Source: Rubellimicrobium mesophilum DSM 19309
Lineage (GTDB): Bacteria; Pseudomonadota; Alphaproteobacteria; Rhodobacterales; Rhodobacteraceae
Assembly (NCBI RefSeq): GCF_000600335.2
Contig: NZ_KK088564.1
Location: forward strand, 1 to 64,000
Length of the DNA: 64,000 nucleotides
Direction of reading: 5' to 3'
Shown: in pieces, positions 43,925-53,453 of the stretch
How the letters are laid out: each line of letters opens with the position of its first letter
Numbering within the stretch: the stretch's first letter is position 1
Translations under genes and position numbers: made by a program
Notes under the pieces: generated by a model
What the model saw: the letters and a program-made list of their open reading frames with translations, nothing else
Told to the model about the DNA's origin: nothing
Database searches by the model: none

Positions 43925-44935
43925 GTGACCCGCGTCCTTGTCACCGGCTCGGCCGGCTTCATCGGCTACCACCTGTCCCGGCTGCTGCTGGCCGAGGGCT
44001 TCGCCGTCCAGGGCTACGACGGGATGACCGACTACTACGACGTGTCGCTCAAGCGTCGTCGGCACGCGATGCTGCTCCAGCACCCGGGCTTCGCCGCCGC
44101 CGAGGGGCTCCTCGAGGACCGTGCCGCCTTCGACCGCATGGCCGACGCCTTCAGGCCCGAGGTGATCGTCCACCTCGCCGGTCAGGCCGGCGTCCGCTAC
44201 AGCCTCGAGGCGCCGCTCTCCTACCTCGAGTCCAACGTGATCGGCACCCTCTCGGTCATGGAGGCGGCCCGTCGCCACGGCGTCCGCCACCTGCTGATGG
44301 CCTCGACCTCCTCGGTCTACGGCGCCAACACGGAGATGCCGTTCCGCGAGACCGACAAGGCCGACAGCCAGCTCACCATCTACGCCGCCTCGAAGAAGGC
44401 CAACGAGAGCATGGCCCATGCCTGGGCGCATCTCTACGACCTGCCCACGACGATGTTCCGCTTCTTCACCGTCTACGGCCCCTGGGGGCGGCCGGACCTC
44501 GCGCTCTACAAGTTCGTGGACGCCATCCTCGAGGGCCGGCCCATCGACGTCTACAACCACGGCGAGATGTGGCGCGACTTCACCTACGTGGGCGACCTCG
44601 TCCGCGCGATCCGCCTGCTGATCGACGTCCCGCCCGAGCGTCCCCTGGACGGCACGGCTCCCGAGGGCGACAGCCTCTCCCCCGTGGCGCCCTGGCGCGT
44701 CGTCAACATCGGCAACTCCGAGAAGGTGCGCCTTCTCGACTTCGTGGACGCCATCGAGGAGTGCCTCGGCACCAAGGCCATCCGCAACTACATGCCGATG
44801 CAGCCCGGCGACGTCCCGGCGACCTGGGCCGACGCCTCGCTCCTCCAGCGCCTCACCGGCTACCGGCCCGCCACGAACGTCCGCGACGGCATCCAGGAGT
44901 TCGTGGACTGGTATCGCGACTATTCGGGGAAGTAG
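43925..44935 (+). CDS. UDP-glucuronate 4-epimerase-like NAD-dependent epimerase
   Basis: The 336-residue short-chain dehydrogenase has the NAD motif VTGSAGFIGYHLSRLLL, the catalytic Tyr and Lys in TIYAASKKANE, and FRFFTVYGPWGRPDLALYKF, the block that marks UDP-glucuronate 4-epimerases (UDP-GlcA to UDP-GalA). Start is GTG at 43925 with AGGAGG upstream. With the UDP-glucose dehydrogenase at 58481 it would supply galacturonic acid to the polysaccharide. Substrate is inferred from motif pattern and the pathway partner. Confidence 0.88.
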   Translation: MTRVLVTGSAGFIGYHLSRLLLAEGFAVQGYDGMTDYYDVSLKRRRHAMLLQHPGFAAAEGLLEDRAAFDRMADAFRPEVIVHLAGQAGVRYSLEAPLSYLESNVIGTLSVMEAARRHGVRHLLMASTSSVYGANTEMPFRETDKADSQLTIYAASKKANESMAHAWAHLYDLPTTMFRFFTVYGPWGRPDLALYKFVDAILEGRPIDVYNHGEMWRDFTYVGDLVRAIRLLIDVPPERPLDGTAPEGDSLSPVAPWRVVNIGNSEKVRLLDFVDAIEECLGTKAIRNYMPMQPGDVPATWADASLLQRLTGYRPATNVRDGIQEFVDWYRDYSGK

Positions 44936-45240
44936 GCGGCGCCCCGAGGTCCCGACCGGGGCCGACGGCCCGCCTCCCACGGGGTCGAGGGGCCGGCTCG
45001 CGTCGGTCCGGGCGACGGCGGGGCCTGGGGCGTAACGCCGGCGCCACCGCTTCGGCAGGTCTTTGCGCAGATGTCCCGACCCGCCTGTGGACAGTCGGAG
45101 GCACCTGTGCCACAGGCGGCTGCAATCAAGGCGCATCCGATCATCGAAGTCCCGCAGCCCCCTTTCCGGCGGCGACCCGGCACTCGTCGGCGCGGCCGCC
45201 ATGATGCCACTCCCGCCATGCTCAACCGGAGTCCCGACGC
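44936..45240 (+). other. Intergenic region, 305 bases
   Basis: No supported gene, repeat or strong hairpin is seen between the epimerase and the glycosyltransferase. The frames crossing it on either strand look like non-coding GC-rich frames. The promoter of the glycosyltransferase/flippase/polymerase genes probably lies here. Confidence 0.45.
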
Positions 45241-46428
45241 GTGACGAAACGTGCCCTCACCGCCACGATCACGGCGCAGGACGGCCCGGCCCTGGGCGGG
45301 CGGGACGGAGCGGGCCGCTCCGACGGGGGAGTGGCCATCTGGTCCGCCGACTACAGCCTGAGGACCGGGCAGGCGATCGTCACGCGCCGCGTCGCCGAGC
45401 ACGTCCTGCCGCGCCTCGGGCGCCGTCGCGAATATGTCTTCGGCGCGGGGTCCGGCCCGAGGGCCATCGCCGGCTGGCTCGCCGCGTCGCTCCGCCTGTG
45501 GCGGGACGTGCTGCGCGGGCGCGTCGCGACGCTGTATCTGGTCTGCTCCCGCTCCAACGCCGGCTTCGTCCGCGACATACCCGCCCTCCTTGTCGCCCGA
45601 GCCGGCCCGAGGGTGATCGTCCATGCCCATGGGTCGGACATCGGGGACCTCCTGACCGGCCGGCCGCTGTCGCCCCTGGCACGGCTTCTCTACCGTCGCG
45701 CCGCCCTGCTGGTCCCGTCCGAGCACCTGCGGCCGGAGCTTCGGGATGCGGGAGTCCGCGACCTGCGGGTCTGCGAGAACTTCCACATCGCGCGGGAGCG
45801 TGGGGCGCAGGACCAGGGCGGCCCGCTGCGGCTGGTCTGGAACTCCAACCTGATGGCGAGCAAGGGGTTCTTCGACACCCATGCCGCCGTGAGCGAGTTG
45901 CGGGCCGAAGGCCTGGACATCGAGTTCCACGTCCTGGGCAGGCCGGTCGGGGACGAGGAGCTGTCGGAGGCCGAGGTGAGGGAACGGGTGTCCAGGCTCG
46001 TGCCCGACCCGGGGATCACCGTCCACGGCAGCGTCGCCCCGGAGGTCGCGGCCGAGATCGTCGCCCGGGCGGATGCCGTCGCGCTCCCCTCCCGCTACTC
46101 GAGCGAGTGCCAGCCGCTGGCGCTGATCGAGGCGATGTGCGCCGGGAAGGCGATCGTCGCCGGCGACACGCCGGCCCTGCGCGCCACCCTCGCGGGCTAC
46201 CCGGCGGACTACGTGCCGCTGCGCTCGGTCGCGTCCCTGGCGGACGCGCTGAGGCGGCTGGACCGGGAGAAGCGCCTCGGCGCGGGGGGTTTCGCGGAAC
46301 GGCGTCGCCAGGCGGCGGACCAGGCCCGGCTGCGGTTCTCGGCCGATCGCTTCGACCGGGAGATGGAGGCTCTCCTGTCCCCTGCGCGGAGGGAACCGGT
46401 CGGCCTGGCTCCGGGCCGGGCGTGCTGA
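45241..46428 (+). CDS. Glycosyltransferase, GT4-like
   Basis: The 395-residue protein has a GT-B fold with the C-terminal nucleotide-sugar site: RLVWNSNLMASKGFFDTHAA, then VALPSRYSSECQPLALIEAM with the EX7E-like glutamates, followed by AGKAIVAGD. The N-terminal half has VIVHAHGSDIGDLL, an acceptor-domain motif. It should add one sugar during repeat-unit assembly at the inner membrane. Start is GTG at 45241; the first 30 residues are poorly conserved in look and a later start is possible. It is first of a run of plus-strand polysaccharide genes. Confidence 0.83.
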   Translation: MTKRALTATITAQDGPALGGRDGAGRSDGGVAIWSADYSLRTGQAIVTRRVAEHVLPRLGRRREYVFGAGSGPRAIAGWLAASLRLWRDVLRGRVATLYLVCSRSNAGFVRDIPALLVARAGPRVIVHAHGSDIGDLLTGRPLSPLARLLYRRAALLVPSEHLRPELRDAGVRDLRVCENFHIARERGAQDQGGPLRLVWNSNLMASKGFFDTHAAVSELRAEGLDIEFHVLGRPVGDEELSEAEVRERVSRLVPDPGITVHGSVAPEVAAEIVARADAVALPSRYSSECQPLALIEAMCAGKAIVAGDTPALRATLAGYPADYVPLRSVASLADALRRLDREKRLGAGGFAERRRQAADQARLRFSADRFDREMEALLSPARREPVGLAPGRAC

Positions 46429-46587
46429 GCGGGCCGGGCAGGATGAGGGCGCCGCGCGTGACCGTCCGGCGGGACCATTGGTCGCTCCCCTCCGGGTCCC
46501 ATTCCCCTGGACAGGGGAAGGCCGGCAGAGCAAACGGCTGAACTCCCGCGCCACGCCGCCCCCGCAGAGGATGGAGACGAACGCCAA

Positions 46588-48062
46588 GTGAAGCTAGGCC
46601 CGGCCCGCAAGAACGCCATCTTTGGCTATGTCAACTTCATCACGGCGGCGCTCATCGCCCTCGTGACCAGCCCGTTGCTCGTCTCCTTCCTGGGCCCCGC
46701 CGCCTTCGGCCACTGGAAGGCGCTGCAGCGCATCATGGAGGTGGCCGCCTCGCTCGACGGCAAGCCGGCGCAGGCGCTCAAGTCGATCATCGCCGGCAGG
46801 CTCCACGACGCGCGGCCGGAGGACAGGCAGCGCGCCATCGGCTCGGCCGCCATGGTCTGGCTCCTCTGGTCGCCGGTCGTGATCCTCCTGCTGGCCCTGG
46901 CGATCGCGACCTTTCCCGTCACGATCAAGGACGTCTCGGCCGCGGATTCCCTTCAGGTCTACGTCGCGGGGGCCTGCTCGCGCTGAACGCGGTCCTGACG
47001 ACCCTCGTCAACACTCCCAGCGCGATCCTGGTGGCGGTGAACCGCGGCTACGTCCTGATGCTTGTGACGACGCTCAGCCTGACGCTGGTGAACCTGGGCA
47101 TCGTGCTCGCGGCCTCCTACGGCATGGGCCTCGCCACGATGGCGCTGCTGACCTGCGGCGGAAGCCTCCTGACGGGCGTCGTCACCTTCCTGGCCGTGCG
47201 GCGGTCCGTCGGATGGTGGCGCCCCGCGAGGCCCACGGGGGACGAGGTCCGGCACGTGGCCCGGTATGGGGCCTGGATCAACGGCTGGATGTTCGTCACC
47301 ACCCTGATGCTCTCCACCGAGGTGCTCATGCTGTCGGTCCTGGTCGGACCGGAGGCGGTCACCAGGTACACCTTCTCGGCCTTCGCCGTGCAGTTCGCCA
47401 TGTCGATGTGCCTGATGACCGCGAGCGCGCTCGCGCCCACCATCGCGGCATCGCTGGGCGCGCGGCGGACTGCCGAGGCCGCCGAGCTGATCCGGGTCAC
47501 GCGCGAGCTGGTGCTCACCATCGCGACGATGGCCGCCAGCATGAACATCCTGGGCAACGCCGCCTTCGTGACCCTCTGGGCCGGACCCGAGCAGTTCATC
47601 GGCCCGGGGGCGAACGTCTGCATCTCGCTCGCCTTCCTGCAGGTCGCCCTGATCCGATGCGACGCGCAGATCCTGGAATCCGGCCTCTCGATCCGGGGCG
47701 CGGTCGGGATCGGCCTGCTGTCCTCGCTGGTGGCCATCGGGACGGGGGCCTCGGCCTACCTCCTGACGGGCGGGGTCCCGTGGATGATCGTCGGCCTGAT
47801 CGTCGGCCGCCTCGGCATGTCCTTCGCCCTGCCGGTCTTCGTCGGCCGGCTGCAGCCCTCGGGCCTCGGCTATCCCATGAGGCCGCTGCTGGCCTCGGCC
47901 GCCGTGGTCGCGCTGTCCGTCGCCGCCTCCGGTCATCTGCAGCAGACCGGGAACCTCGTCCTCACCGTGGCCGGCATGACCGGCTTGGCCCTGGCGGCCC
48001 TGGTCGCGATTCCCTCGCCCGACACCCTTCGGCGCGTCATCGGGAGGTCGCTGCGGCGATGA
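46588..48062 (+). pseudogene. Polysaccharide flippase (Wzx/MATE-like), broken by a one-base frameshift
   Basis: The first part (46588-46986) encodes four membrane-like stretches starting NAIFGYVNFITAALIALVTS, the usual flippase N-terminus, and stops at VYVAGACSR. The continuation lies in another frame as GGLLALNAVLTTLVNTPSA and runs to 48062 with about eight more helices. The switch occurs at the five-G run 46968-46972; six Gs would restore one protein of about 491 residues, normal for Wzx. The downstream polymerase overlaps the last codon (ATGA). This may be a true mutation, a phase-variable tract or a sequencing error. If real, lipid-linked repeat units could not be flipped by this gene product. 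Confidence 0.8.
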
Positions 48063-49486
48063 AGGTCTCGATCTATCTGATCCTCGAGACGATCCTCCTC
48101 GTCTGCCTGGTCGTCTGGTTCTACCTCGCCAAGCCCGGGGCCGACCCCCTGACGATCTGGATCTGCCTGGCGATCTTCTATGCCTATTTCCTGCTCGCCT
48201 TCGTCTCGCCGACGACGGTGGTCGACGGGCGTCCCTCCTACCTGTCGTTCCGGTTGGGGTTCCTGACCTTCTCGTACCTGCTCTACTTCTCGCCGTACCA
48301 GGAGTACGTGCTCGGGCTCGATCGGCTCGGCTTCAGCTTCTACGTCCGCGACACCTTCCGGGAGAACAGCAACCTGGCGGTCATCGCGGCGACCATCGGG
48401 GTCGTGGCGTTCTGCAGCGGGGTCCGAAGCGCGCGGCGGCGGGCCTCCGCCCCCGCAGGCGGGGAGGGCTGGCGGATCAGCCCCACGCTGAGCTGGGTGG
48501 CGGTCCCGTTCCTGATGATGCTCCTGGGCCTCTACTTCGCCATGGGCTGGCGCAGCTCGGGCGAGGGGAGCTACACGCAGACGGCCAGCGGAGGGATCGT
48601 GGCGGACGGCGCCGTGGTGATGATCCTGATGCTCTGCATGCTGATCGTGGCCCGCGCGGTGATCCTCCTGGCCGCCAGGCGCCGCCTGGATCCCTTCACG
48701 GCCCTGGGCCTCGTGCTGTCGCTGTGGTGGGCGTTGCGGCTGCTGTCCTTCGGCGACCGGAACTCGTTCATCCTGATCCTGATGGCGGGGGCGGTGGCCG
48801 CCTCGACCTATCTCCTCAGGATGTCGCGCCTCGTGCTCGTCGGCGGCTTCGTCGCCCTGCTCGTCCTCTACAACGCCGTCGAGATCTACCGGCAGCAGGC
48901 GCTGCAGCCGGGCGCGAGCCTGTCCGACGCCTTCGCCATGTCGCAGGCGGAGGACTCGGACCGGGAGTCGAGCTTCAACATCACCACCATCGCGCTGCGG
49001 GCCACCTTCGACCTCGCGCCCGCCGAGCACAACTACGCGCTCGGCCTCTACAAGCTCGTCGGCGTGCTGGGGGCGGTCCCCTTCGTCCGGGGCATCATCT
49101 TCGGCGACAGCCTGGAATACGACACCACGGCCGCGGCCCTGACGGACTTCGTCCTTCCCCCGGACGCGGGCTGGAGCGTGGGCACCGGCATCATATCGGA
49201 CTTCTACCTGGACTTCGGCATCCTCGGGGTCGGCCTGGGGCTGTTCCTCGTCGGGTGGATCGGGGGGGCGGTGGAGAGATACGCCCGGCGGAACCCGCGC
49301 GCGGAGACGCCGGCCCTGATCTATTGCCTCTCGGTCGCGCTCTTCGCGGAGCTCCCGAGATACGCGGCGGACTTTCCGGTGCGGATCGTGGCCTGGGCCC
49401 TGCTCCTGGCGTGGTTCGCCAAGCTCGTCGATGCGAGCCGCCGCAAGGCGCACGGCCGATTGCAGTTGAGGAGGGGCGATGCCTAG
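48059..49486 (+). CDS. O-antigen/exopolysaccharide polymerase (Wzy-like)
   Basis: The 475-residue protein has about twelve membrane segments and a large periplasmic loop near residues 280-350 ([25 protein letters not shown], key acidic stretch). This is the shape of Wzy polymerases, which have little sequence conservation. It ends [21 protein letters not shown]. The ATG at 48059 overlaps the flippase stop. Next to a flippase, glycosyltransferases and acetyltransferases, polymerisation of the repeat unit is the best role. The assignment rests on topology and context. Confidence 0.75.
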   Translation: MKVSIYLILETILLVCLVVWFYLAKPGADPLTIWICLAIFYAYFLLAFVSPTTVVDGRPSYLSFRLGFLTFSYLLYFSPYQEYVLGLDRLGFSFYVRDTFRENSNLAVIAATIGVVAFCSGVRSARRRASAPAGGEGWRISPTLSWVAVPFLMMLLGLYFAMGWRSSGEGSYTQTASGGIVADGAVVMILMLCMLIVARAVILLAARRRLDPFTALGLVLSLWWALRLLSFGDRNSFILILMAGAVAASTYLLRMSRLVLVGGFVALLVLYNAVEIYRQQALQPGASLSDAFAMSQAEDSDRESSFNITTIALRATFDLAPAEHNYALGLYKLVGVLGAVPFVRGIIFGDSLEYDTTAAALTDFVLPPDAGWSVGTGIISDFYLDFGILGVGLGLFLVGWIGGAVERYARRNPRAETPALIYCLSVALFAELPRYAADFPVRIVAWALLLAWFAKLVDASRRKAHGRLQLRRGDA

Positions 49487-49997
49487 GGGATTCGGGGCGG
49501 TCCGGCGGGTTCTTGGCGCGCTGCATCGGCGGCTGTCGCCGATCGGCCATGCGAGGAGCATCGGCGTGACGGTCGGGGAAGGCTGCCGCCTGATCGACGT
49601 GCGCTTCAGCTCGGAGCCCTATCTGGTCACCCTCGGCGACCGCGTGAGCGCCACCTCCACGCGGTTCGAGACCCATGACGGCGGGGTCTGGGTCTTCCGG
49701 CCCCAGATGCCCGGGATCGACGTGGTCCGCCCGATCACTGTGGGGAACGACGTCTTCATCGGCTACGGCAGCATCATCATGCCGGGCGTGACCATCGGGA
49801 ACAACGTCGTCGTCGGCGCGGGCTCGGTCGTGACCAAGGACGTGCCGTCCGACGTCGTGGTGGCCGGGGTGCCGGCGAGGATCATCAAGTCGGTGGAGGA
49901 CTACCGCTCGGGCGTGCTCGGGAAATCCCACGACACCAAGGGCATGGGCGAGGCCGACAAGAGGGCCTATTACCTTCGCGCCTTCGATGGCCGGTAG
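49479..49997 (+). CDS. Left-handed beta-helix acetyltransferase
   Basis: The 172-residue protein has hexapeptide repeats ([40 protein letters not shown]) and the ending [11 protein letters not shown], typical of CysE/LacA/NodL-type O-acetyltransferases. It should acetylate a sugar of the polysaccharide using acetyl-CoA. It overlaps the polymerase gene by eight bases, so the two are translated together. Acceptor unknown. Full-length for the family. Confidence 0.87.
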   Translation: MPRGFGAVRRVLGALHRRLSPIGHARSIGVTVGEGCRLIDVRFSSEPYLVTLGDRVSATSTRFETHDGGVWVFRPQMPGIDVVRPITVGNDVFIGYGSIIMPGVTIGNNVVVGAGSVVTKDVPSDVVVAGVPARIIKSVEDYRSGVLGKSHDTKGMGEADKRAYYLRAFDGR

Positions 49998-50021
49998 GGG
50001 TCTTGGCGGGGGAGGCGGAGG

Positions 50022-50633
50022 ATGAAGCCCCTCACGCTCGGGGCCTACATCGACGGGTCCCTGGCCTATCTCGCGGCGGTCCTGGCCGTCGTCGGGGCCA
50101 TGAGCCTCTGGGCGGCGACGCGCCGGATGCGGCGAGGGACCCTCCTGCTGTCGGGCTGCACCTACTTGATCGTCCTGAGCCAATTCCCGCTCCCCGACCG
50201 CGACCGGCTGGCCTGCCCCTTGCGCGCGGCCGAGCCGAGCCTGGTTCCCTTCGTCCCGCTTCTCGGGCGGATGGCGAGGGTCTGGGAGACCGCGCCGAAC
50301 CTCTCGCATTGGGCGAGCCAGAGCGGCTTCGTCGGCGCCGCGATGAACCTGATCGTCGGCGCGCTCATCGGGGCGCTCCTGGCCGGCTATCCGATCCGCC
50401 TGCGGACGGCGGCGGGGCTCGGCCTGGGCCTGAGCCTGGCGGTGGAGCTCACGCAGCTCACCGGGACCTGGGGACTCTATCCCTGCGCCTATCGCAAGTT
50501 CGACGTCGACGACCTGATCCTCAACACGGTCGGGGTCGCACTGGGGTTCTGGGTCGCGAGGCGCTGGGCGACAGGACATGGGCCCCGGCGCGGCTGGGAC
50601 ACGACGCCGGAGGGCCGATGCGGACGAGCCTGA
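50022..50633 (+). CDS. VanZ-like membrane protein
   Basis: The 203-residue protein has four to five membrane helices and the VanZ-family C-terminal motif (LSLAVELTQLTGTWGLYPCA, then YRKFDVDDLILNTVGVALGF). VanZ-like proteins occur in polysaccharide and glycopeptide-resistance clusters and have no agreed biochemical role. The gene follows the acetyltransferase by 24 bases with GGAGG upstream of the ATG. The following 239-base gap to the next glycosyltransferase holds nothing recognised. Confidence 0.82.
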   Translation: MKPLTLGAYIDGSLAYLAAVLAVVGAMSLWAATRRMRRGTLLLSGCTYLIVLSQFPLPDRDRLACPLRAAEPSLVPFVPLLGRMARVWETAPNLSHWASQSGFVGAAMNLIVGALIGALLAGYPIRLRTAAGLGLGLSLAVELTQLTGTWGLYPCAYRKFDVDDLILNTVGVALGFWVARRWATGHGPRRGWDTTPEGRCGRA

Positions 50634-50872
50634 TGCCGAGCGGGAGGCGGGCCAGGGCATCCGGGGAGCGGCCGCCTGCTAGGGGCGATCGCCCGCGCCG
50701 GATGCCGAGCGACCCCGGCTCCGGCCGAGGGCCCGGCACCCTTTACAACCCCCCTGGTCTATGGAACCGCCGGCGGCGAAAACGCGGCCTCCGACTCGCT
50801 CGGACCCGAGGCTCCAAGGATATCCGGCCCCATGACGACCGACCCGACAGCTCACTCCGGCAGCCTAATCCC

Positions 50873-51937
50873 ATGAAGGTCGACATCATCATCGCGGGCT
50901 TCGGGCAAGGCGGCGCGCAGCGCCAATGCGCCTGGCTCGCGAATGCCTTGGCCGAAGAGGGCGACATCGAGGTGAGGCTGCTCCACTTCCTCGACGGCGA
51001 GAACCTGCCCCTCGTGAACCCCGAGAAGGTCGAGGTCGTCCGCTTGCCTACGTCCTCACTCTACAGCCTCGCCAACGTGACCCAGGTGGCGCGCGCCGTT
51101 CGGTCCAGGCGACCGAGCGTCGTCTTTTCATGGCTGCATGCGACGGACGTCGTGGTGGGCATGGCCAGGCCCTTCTTCCCGGGCGGGACGAGATGGGTCG
51201 TCGCCGAGCGGGACTCCAACTACCCCAGGAACTGGCGCTACCTGCTGCGGCGGCGCATCGGCCGGCACGCCGACGCGATCGTCGCGAACTCGGAGAAGGG
51301 GCGGCACTACTGGCTTGGAGCCGGCTACCCGGGCGAGAGGGTTCACGTCGCCAACAACGTCCTCTCCCCCGGGATCGAGAGCGCTCCCCAGGCCGCGAGG
51401 CGGTTCGACTTCCTTTATGCGGGCCGCCTGGAAGTCCAGAAGAACGTGGAGGTCCTCGCCGAGGCCTTCTGCATCCTGGCCTCGCGCCGGCCGGATCTTA
51501 GGTTCGGGATCGTCGGGGACGGTGGCCTCCGGGGACGGATCCTGGAGATCATCGCCTCGCACGGCGTGTCGGGCCGCGTGATCCTGGAGTCCTACGACCC
51601 CAACATCATGGGCCTCTTCCGGAGCAATCCGACCTTCGTCAACCTGAGCCGCCACGAGGGCCTCCCGAACACGATCCTCGAGAACGTCGCCTGCGGGAAT
51701 CGGATCGTGGCCTCGCGCATCCCGGAGCATGTGGCGGTCCTGGGAGAGGACTACCCCCTCTATGCCACCGACTACGGCGATCCCACGGCCGTGGCCTCTG
51801 TCCTTGAGCGTGCGGCCCAGGAGGATTGGAGTCGCCAGACGCTCCACCATGCCGAAGCGCGCCTGAGGGAGATGAGCCCCGAGCGCGTCGTAGGGCAGTA
51901 CATGAGCATCTTCCGTTCCCTGGGCGAGGACGCCTGA
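50873..51937 (+). CDS. Glycosyltransferase, GT4-like
   Basis: The 354-residue protein begins MKVDIIIAGFGQGGAQRQCA, the glycine-rich start of GT4 enzymes, and has FDFLYAGRLEVQKNVEVLAE and the EX7E-type site in LSRHEGLPNTILENVACG. It transfers a sugar with retention of configuration. The ATG at 50873 gives the family start; a long in-frame extension to 50003 is not credible because it runs through the VanZ gene. Two bases separate its stop from the next acetyltransferase ATG, implying co-translation. Confidence 0.87.
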   Translation: MKVDIIIAGFGQGGAQRQCAWLANALAEEGDIEVRLLHFLDGENLPLVNPEKVEVVRLPTSSLYSLANVTQVARAVRSRRPSVVFSWLHATDVVVGMARPFFPGGTRWVVAERDSNYPRNWRYLLRRRIGRHADAIVANSEKGRHYWLGAGYPGERVHVANNVLSPGIESAPQAARRFDFLYAGRLEVQKNVEVLAEAFCILASRRPDLRFGIVGDGGLRGRILEIIASHGVSGRVILESYDPNIMGLFRSNPTFVNLSRHEGLPNTILENVACGNRIVASRIPEHVAVLGEDYPLYATDYGDPTAVASVLERAAQEDWSRQTLHHAEARLREMSPERVVGQYMSIFRSLGEDA

Positions 51938-51938
51938 C

Positions 51939-52469
51939 ATGATGGTTCGTGCGGTCTTCCGGCTCGCCAAGGGGCCACTGCGGGTGATCGACTTCGTATC
52001 CCCGAGGCTTTACATGCGCATCTACCTGCGGCTCCTGCGCGCCGTCGGGGTCAAGGTGACGGGCACGCCGCGCTACGTCTCGCCGGGGTGCAAGCTCGAC
52101 ATCTTCCACCTGATCTCGCTGGGCGACCGGGTCGTGATCTCGGACCGGACGGTGCTGCTCACGCACGACTACTCGCTCACGACGGGGCTCATCGCCATCG
52201 GCGAGCAGCCAGAGACCGACAAGGCCTTCCTGCGGCCGGTCGTGATCGAGAGCAACGTGTTCATCGGGATGGGGAGCATGCTGCTGCCGGGCGCCAGGGT
52301 GCTGGAGAACACGATCGTCGGCGCGGGAAGCGTCGTCCGGGGGACGGTGGGGCCGAACGCGATCGTGATGGGGAACCCGGCCGTGCAGATCGGCACGCTC
52401 ACCGAGAAGGCGATGCGGTGGAGGTCGCCCAAGGACTCCGGGATCGGCCTTCAGGTCGACGCGAAATGA
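51939..52469 (+). CDS. Left-handed beta-helix acetyltransferase (second)
   Basis: The 176-residue protein has hexapeptide repeats (VVIESNVFIGMGSMLLPGAR, VLENTIVGAGSVVRGTVGPN) and the usual MGNPAVQIG ending, and contains the putative active-site His in LLTHDYSLT. It is a maltose/WcaF-like O-acetyltransferase. The ATG at 51939 (or 51942) follows the glycosyltransferase stop directly. It is the last plus-strand gene before a converging glycosyltransferase. With the gene at 49479, two different acetyl groups on the polymer are likely. Confidence 0.85.
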   Translation: MMVRAVFRLAKGPLRVIDFVSPRLYMRIYLRLLRAVGVKVTGTPRYVSPGCKLDIFHLISLGDRVVISDRTVLLTHDYSLTTGLIAIGEQPETDKAFLRPVVIESNVFIGMGSMLLPGARVLENTIVGAGSVVRGTVGPNAIVMGNPAVQIGTLTEKAMRWRSPKDSGIGLQVDAK

Positions 52470-52578
52470 CCCGGGTCCGGGCGGGGCGCGCATCCGACCG
52501 CCGGCAGGACAGGGCCGCCCGGGCCGAGCTCGACCGGCCCCATGCGGATGGCGCGGGACGTGACCGGTCCGGCCAGGC

Positions 52579-53319
52579 TCAGAAGAACTGGCCGATCTTG
52601 CTCGCGTTCTTGGCGACGAGGGTCGGCAGCCCGCCGACCCCGTTGCGGCGCAGCGCCCGGAAGTCCTCGCGGCTCTTCCTGAGGATGCGACCGAGGGAGC
52701 GGTTGCTCTCGCCTCCCACGCGCATGTGGACGAAGGTCTTGGGCAGGTGGACGGCGCGGAAGCCGGGCTGGCCGAAGTAGCGCAGCACGGCGTCGTAGTC
52801 GGCGGCGATGCGGTAGCTGGTGTCGAAGGCCCCCAGCCGGTCGAGGACGCGGCGGCGCAGGAACAGGGTGGGATGCGGGGGCATCCAGCCGCGCCGGAGG
52901 AGGGCGGGCCGGAAGGGCTGGGACCGCCAGGTGCGGATCACCTTGGAGGTGTCGGCGCGCGACACGTAGAGGAGGTCGCCGTAGACGGCATCGACCTCCG
53001 GGTCCTCGAAGGCCTTGGCGACGGAGGAGAGGATGTCGGGGGCGGCGTAGAGGTCGTCGGAATGGAGGAGGCCCACGACGTCGCCCGTGGTGCGGGCGAG
53101 GCCCCGGTTGATCGCGTCGTAGAGGCCCGCGTCGCGCTCGCTGACCAGGCGGGTCCGGTCGTCCGCGAGGCCCTGGAGGACGCCGAGGGTGCCATCGGTC
53201 GAGCCGCCGTCCTGGACGACGTGCTCCCACTCGGACCAGTCCTGGGCATGGAGGCTCCGGACGGCCTCGGCGACGGTGTCGGCGCGGTTCCAGACGGCGG
53301 TGACGATGGAGATGAGCAT
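52579..53319 (-). CDS. GT2-family glycosyltransferase
   Basis: The 246-residue protein begins MLISIVTAVWNRADTVAEAV and has DGGSTDGTL (nucleotide binding), LHSDDLY (the DXD-type metal site) and YRIAADYDAVLRYF, as in colanic-acid-type WcaE/GT2 enzymes. The ATG at 53319 is the family start; a frame extending to 53457 is not supported. It is the last gene of the minus-strand gmd, fcl, manC group and may transfer fucose or mannose, but donor specificity is inference only. Confidence 0.87.
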   Translation of the reverse strand: MLISIVTAVWNRADTVAEAVRSLHAQDWSEWEHVVQDGGSTDGTLGVLQGLADDRTRLVSERDAGLYDAINRGLARTTGDVVGLLHSDDLYAAPDILSSVAKAFEDPEVDAVYGDLLYVSRADTSKVIRTWRSQPFRPALLRRGWMPPHPTLFLRRRVLDRLGAFDTSYRIAADYDAVLRYFGQPGFRAVHLPKTFVHMRVGGESNRSLGRILRKSREDFRALRRNGVGGLPTLVAKNASKIGQFF

Positions 53320-53453
53320 GGCGGGTTCCTTTGAGGCGGGCCGTCGCGTCCGGTGCCGTCGGGGGCGGGGGCCACGGCGGCGCAGGCCTCGGCTAGGGTC
53401 TCGGGCGCAGGGGCGGAGCCTCGGGGGGCGGGACGATCCCTCGGGCCGCCCGC

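Noticed and set aside
43806..43928. 40-codon frame overlapping the epimerase GTG start (GTGA)
   Set aside because: The overlap is suggestive, but the product is a Pro/Ala/Thr string without features, and the AGGAGG before the GTG is better explained as the epimerase ribosome site.
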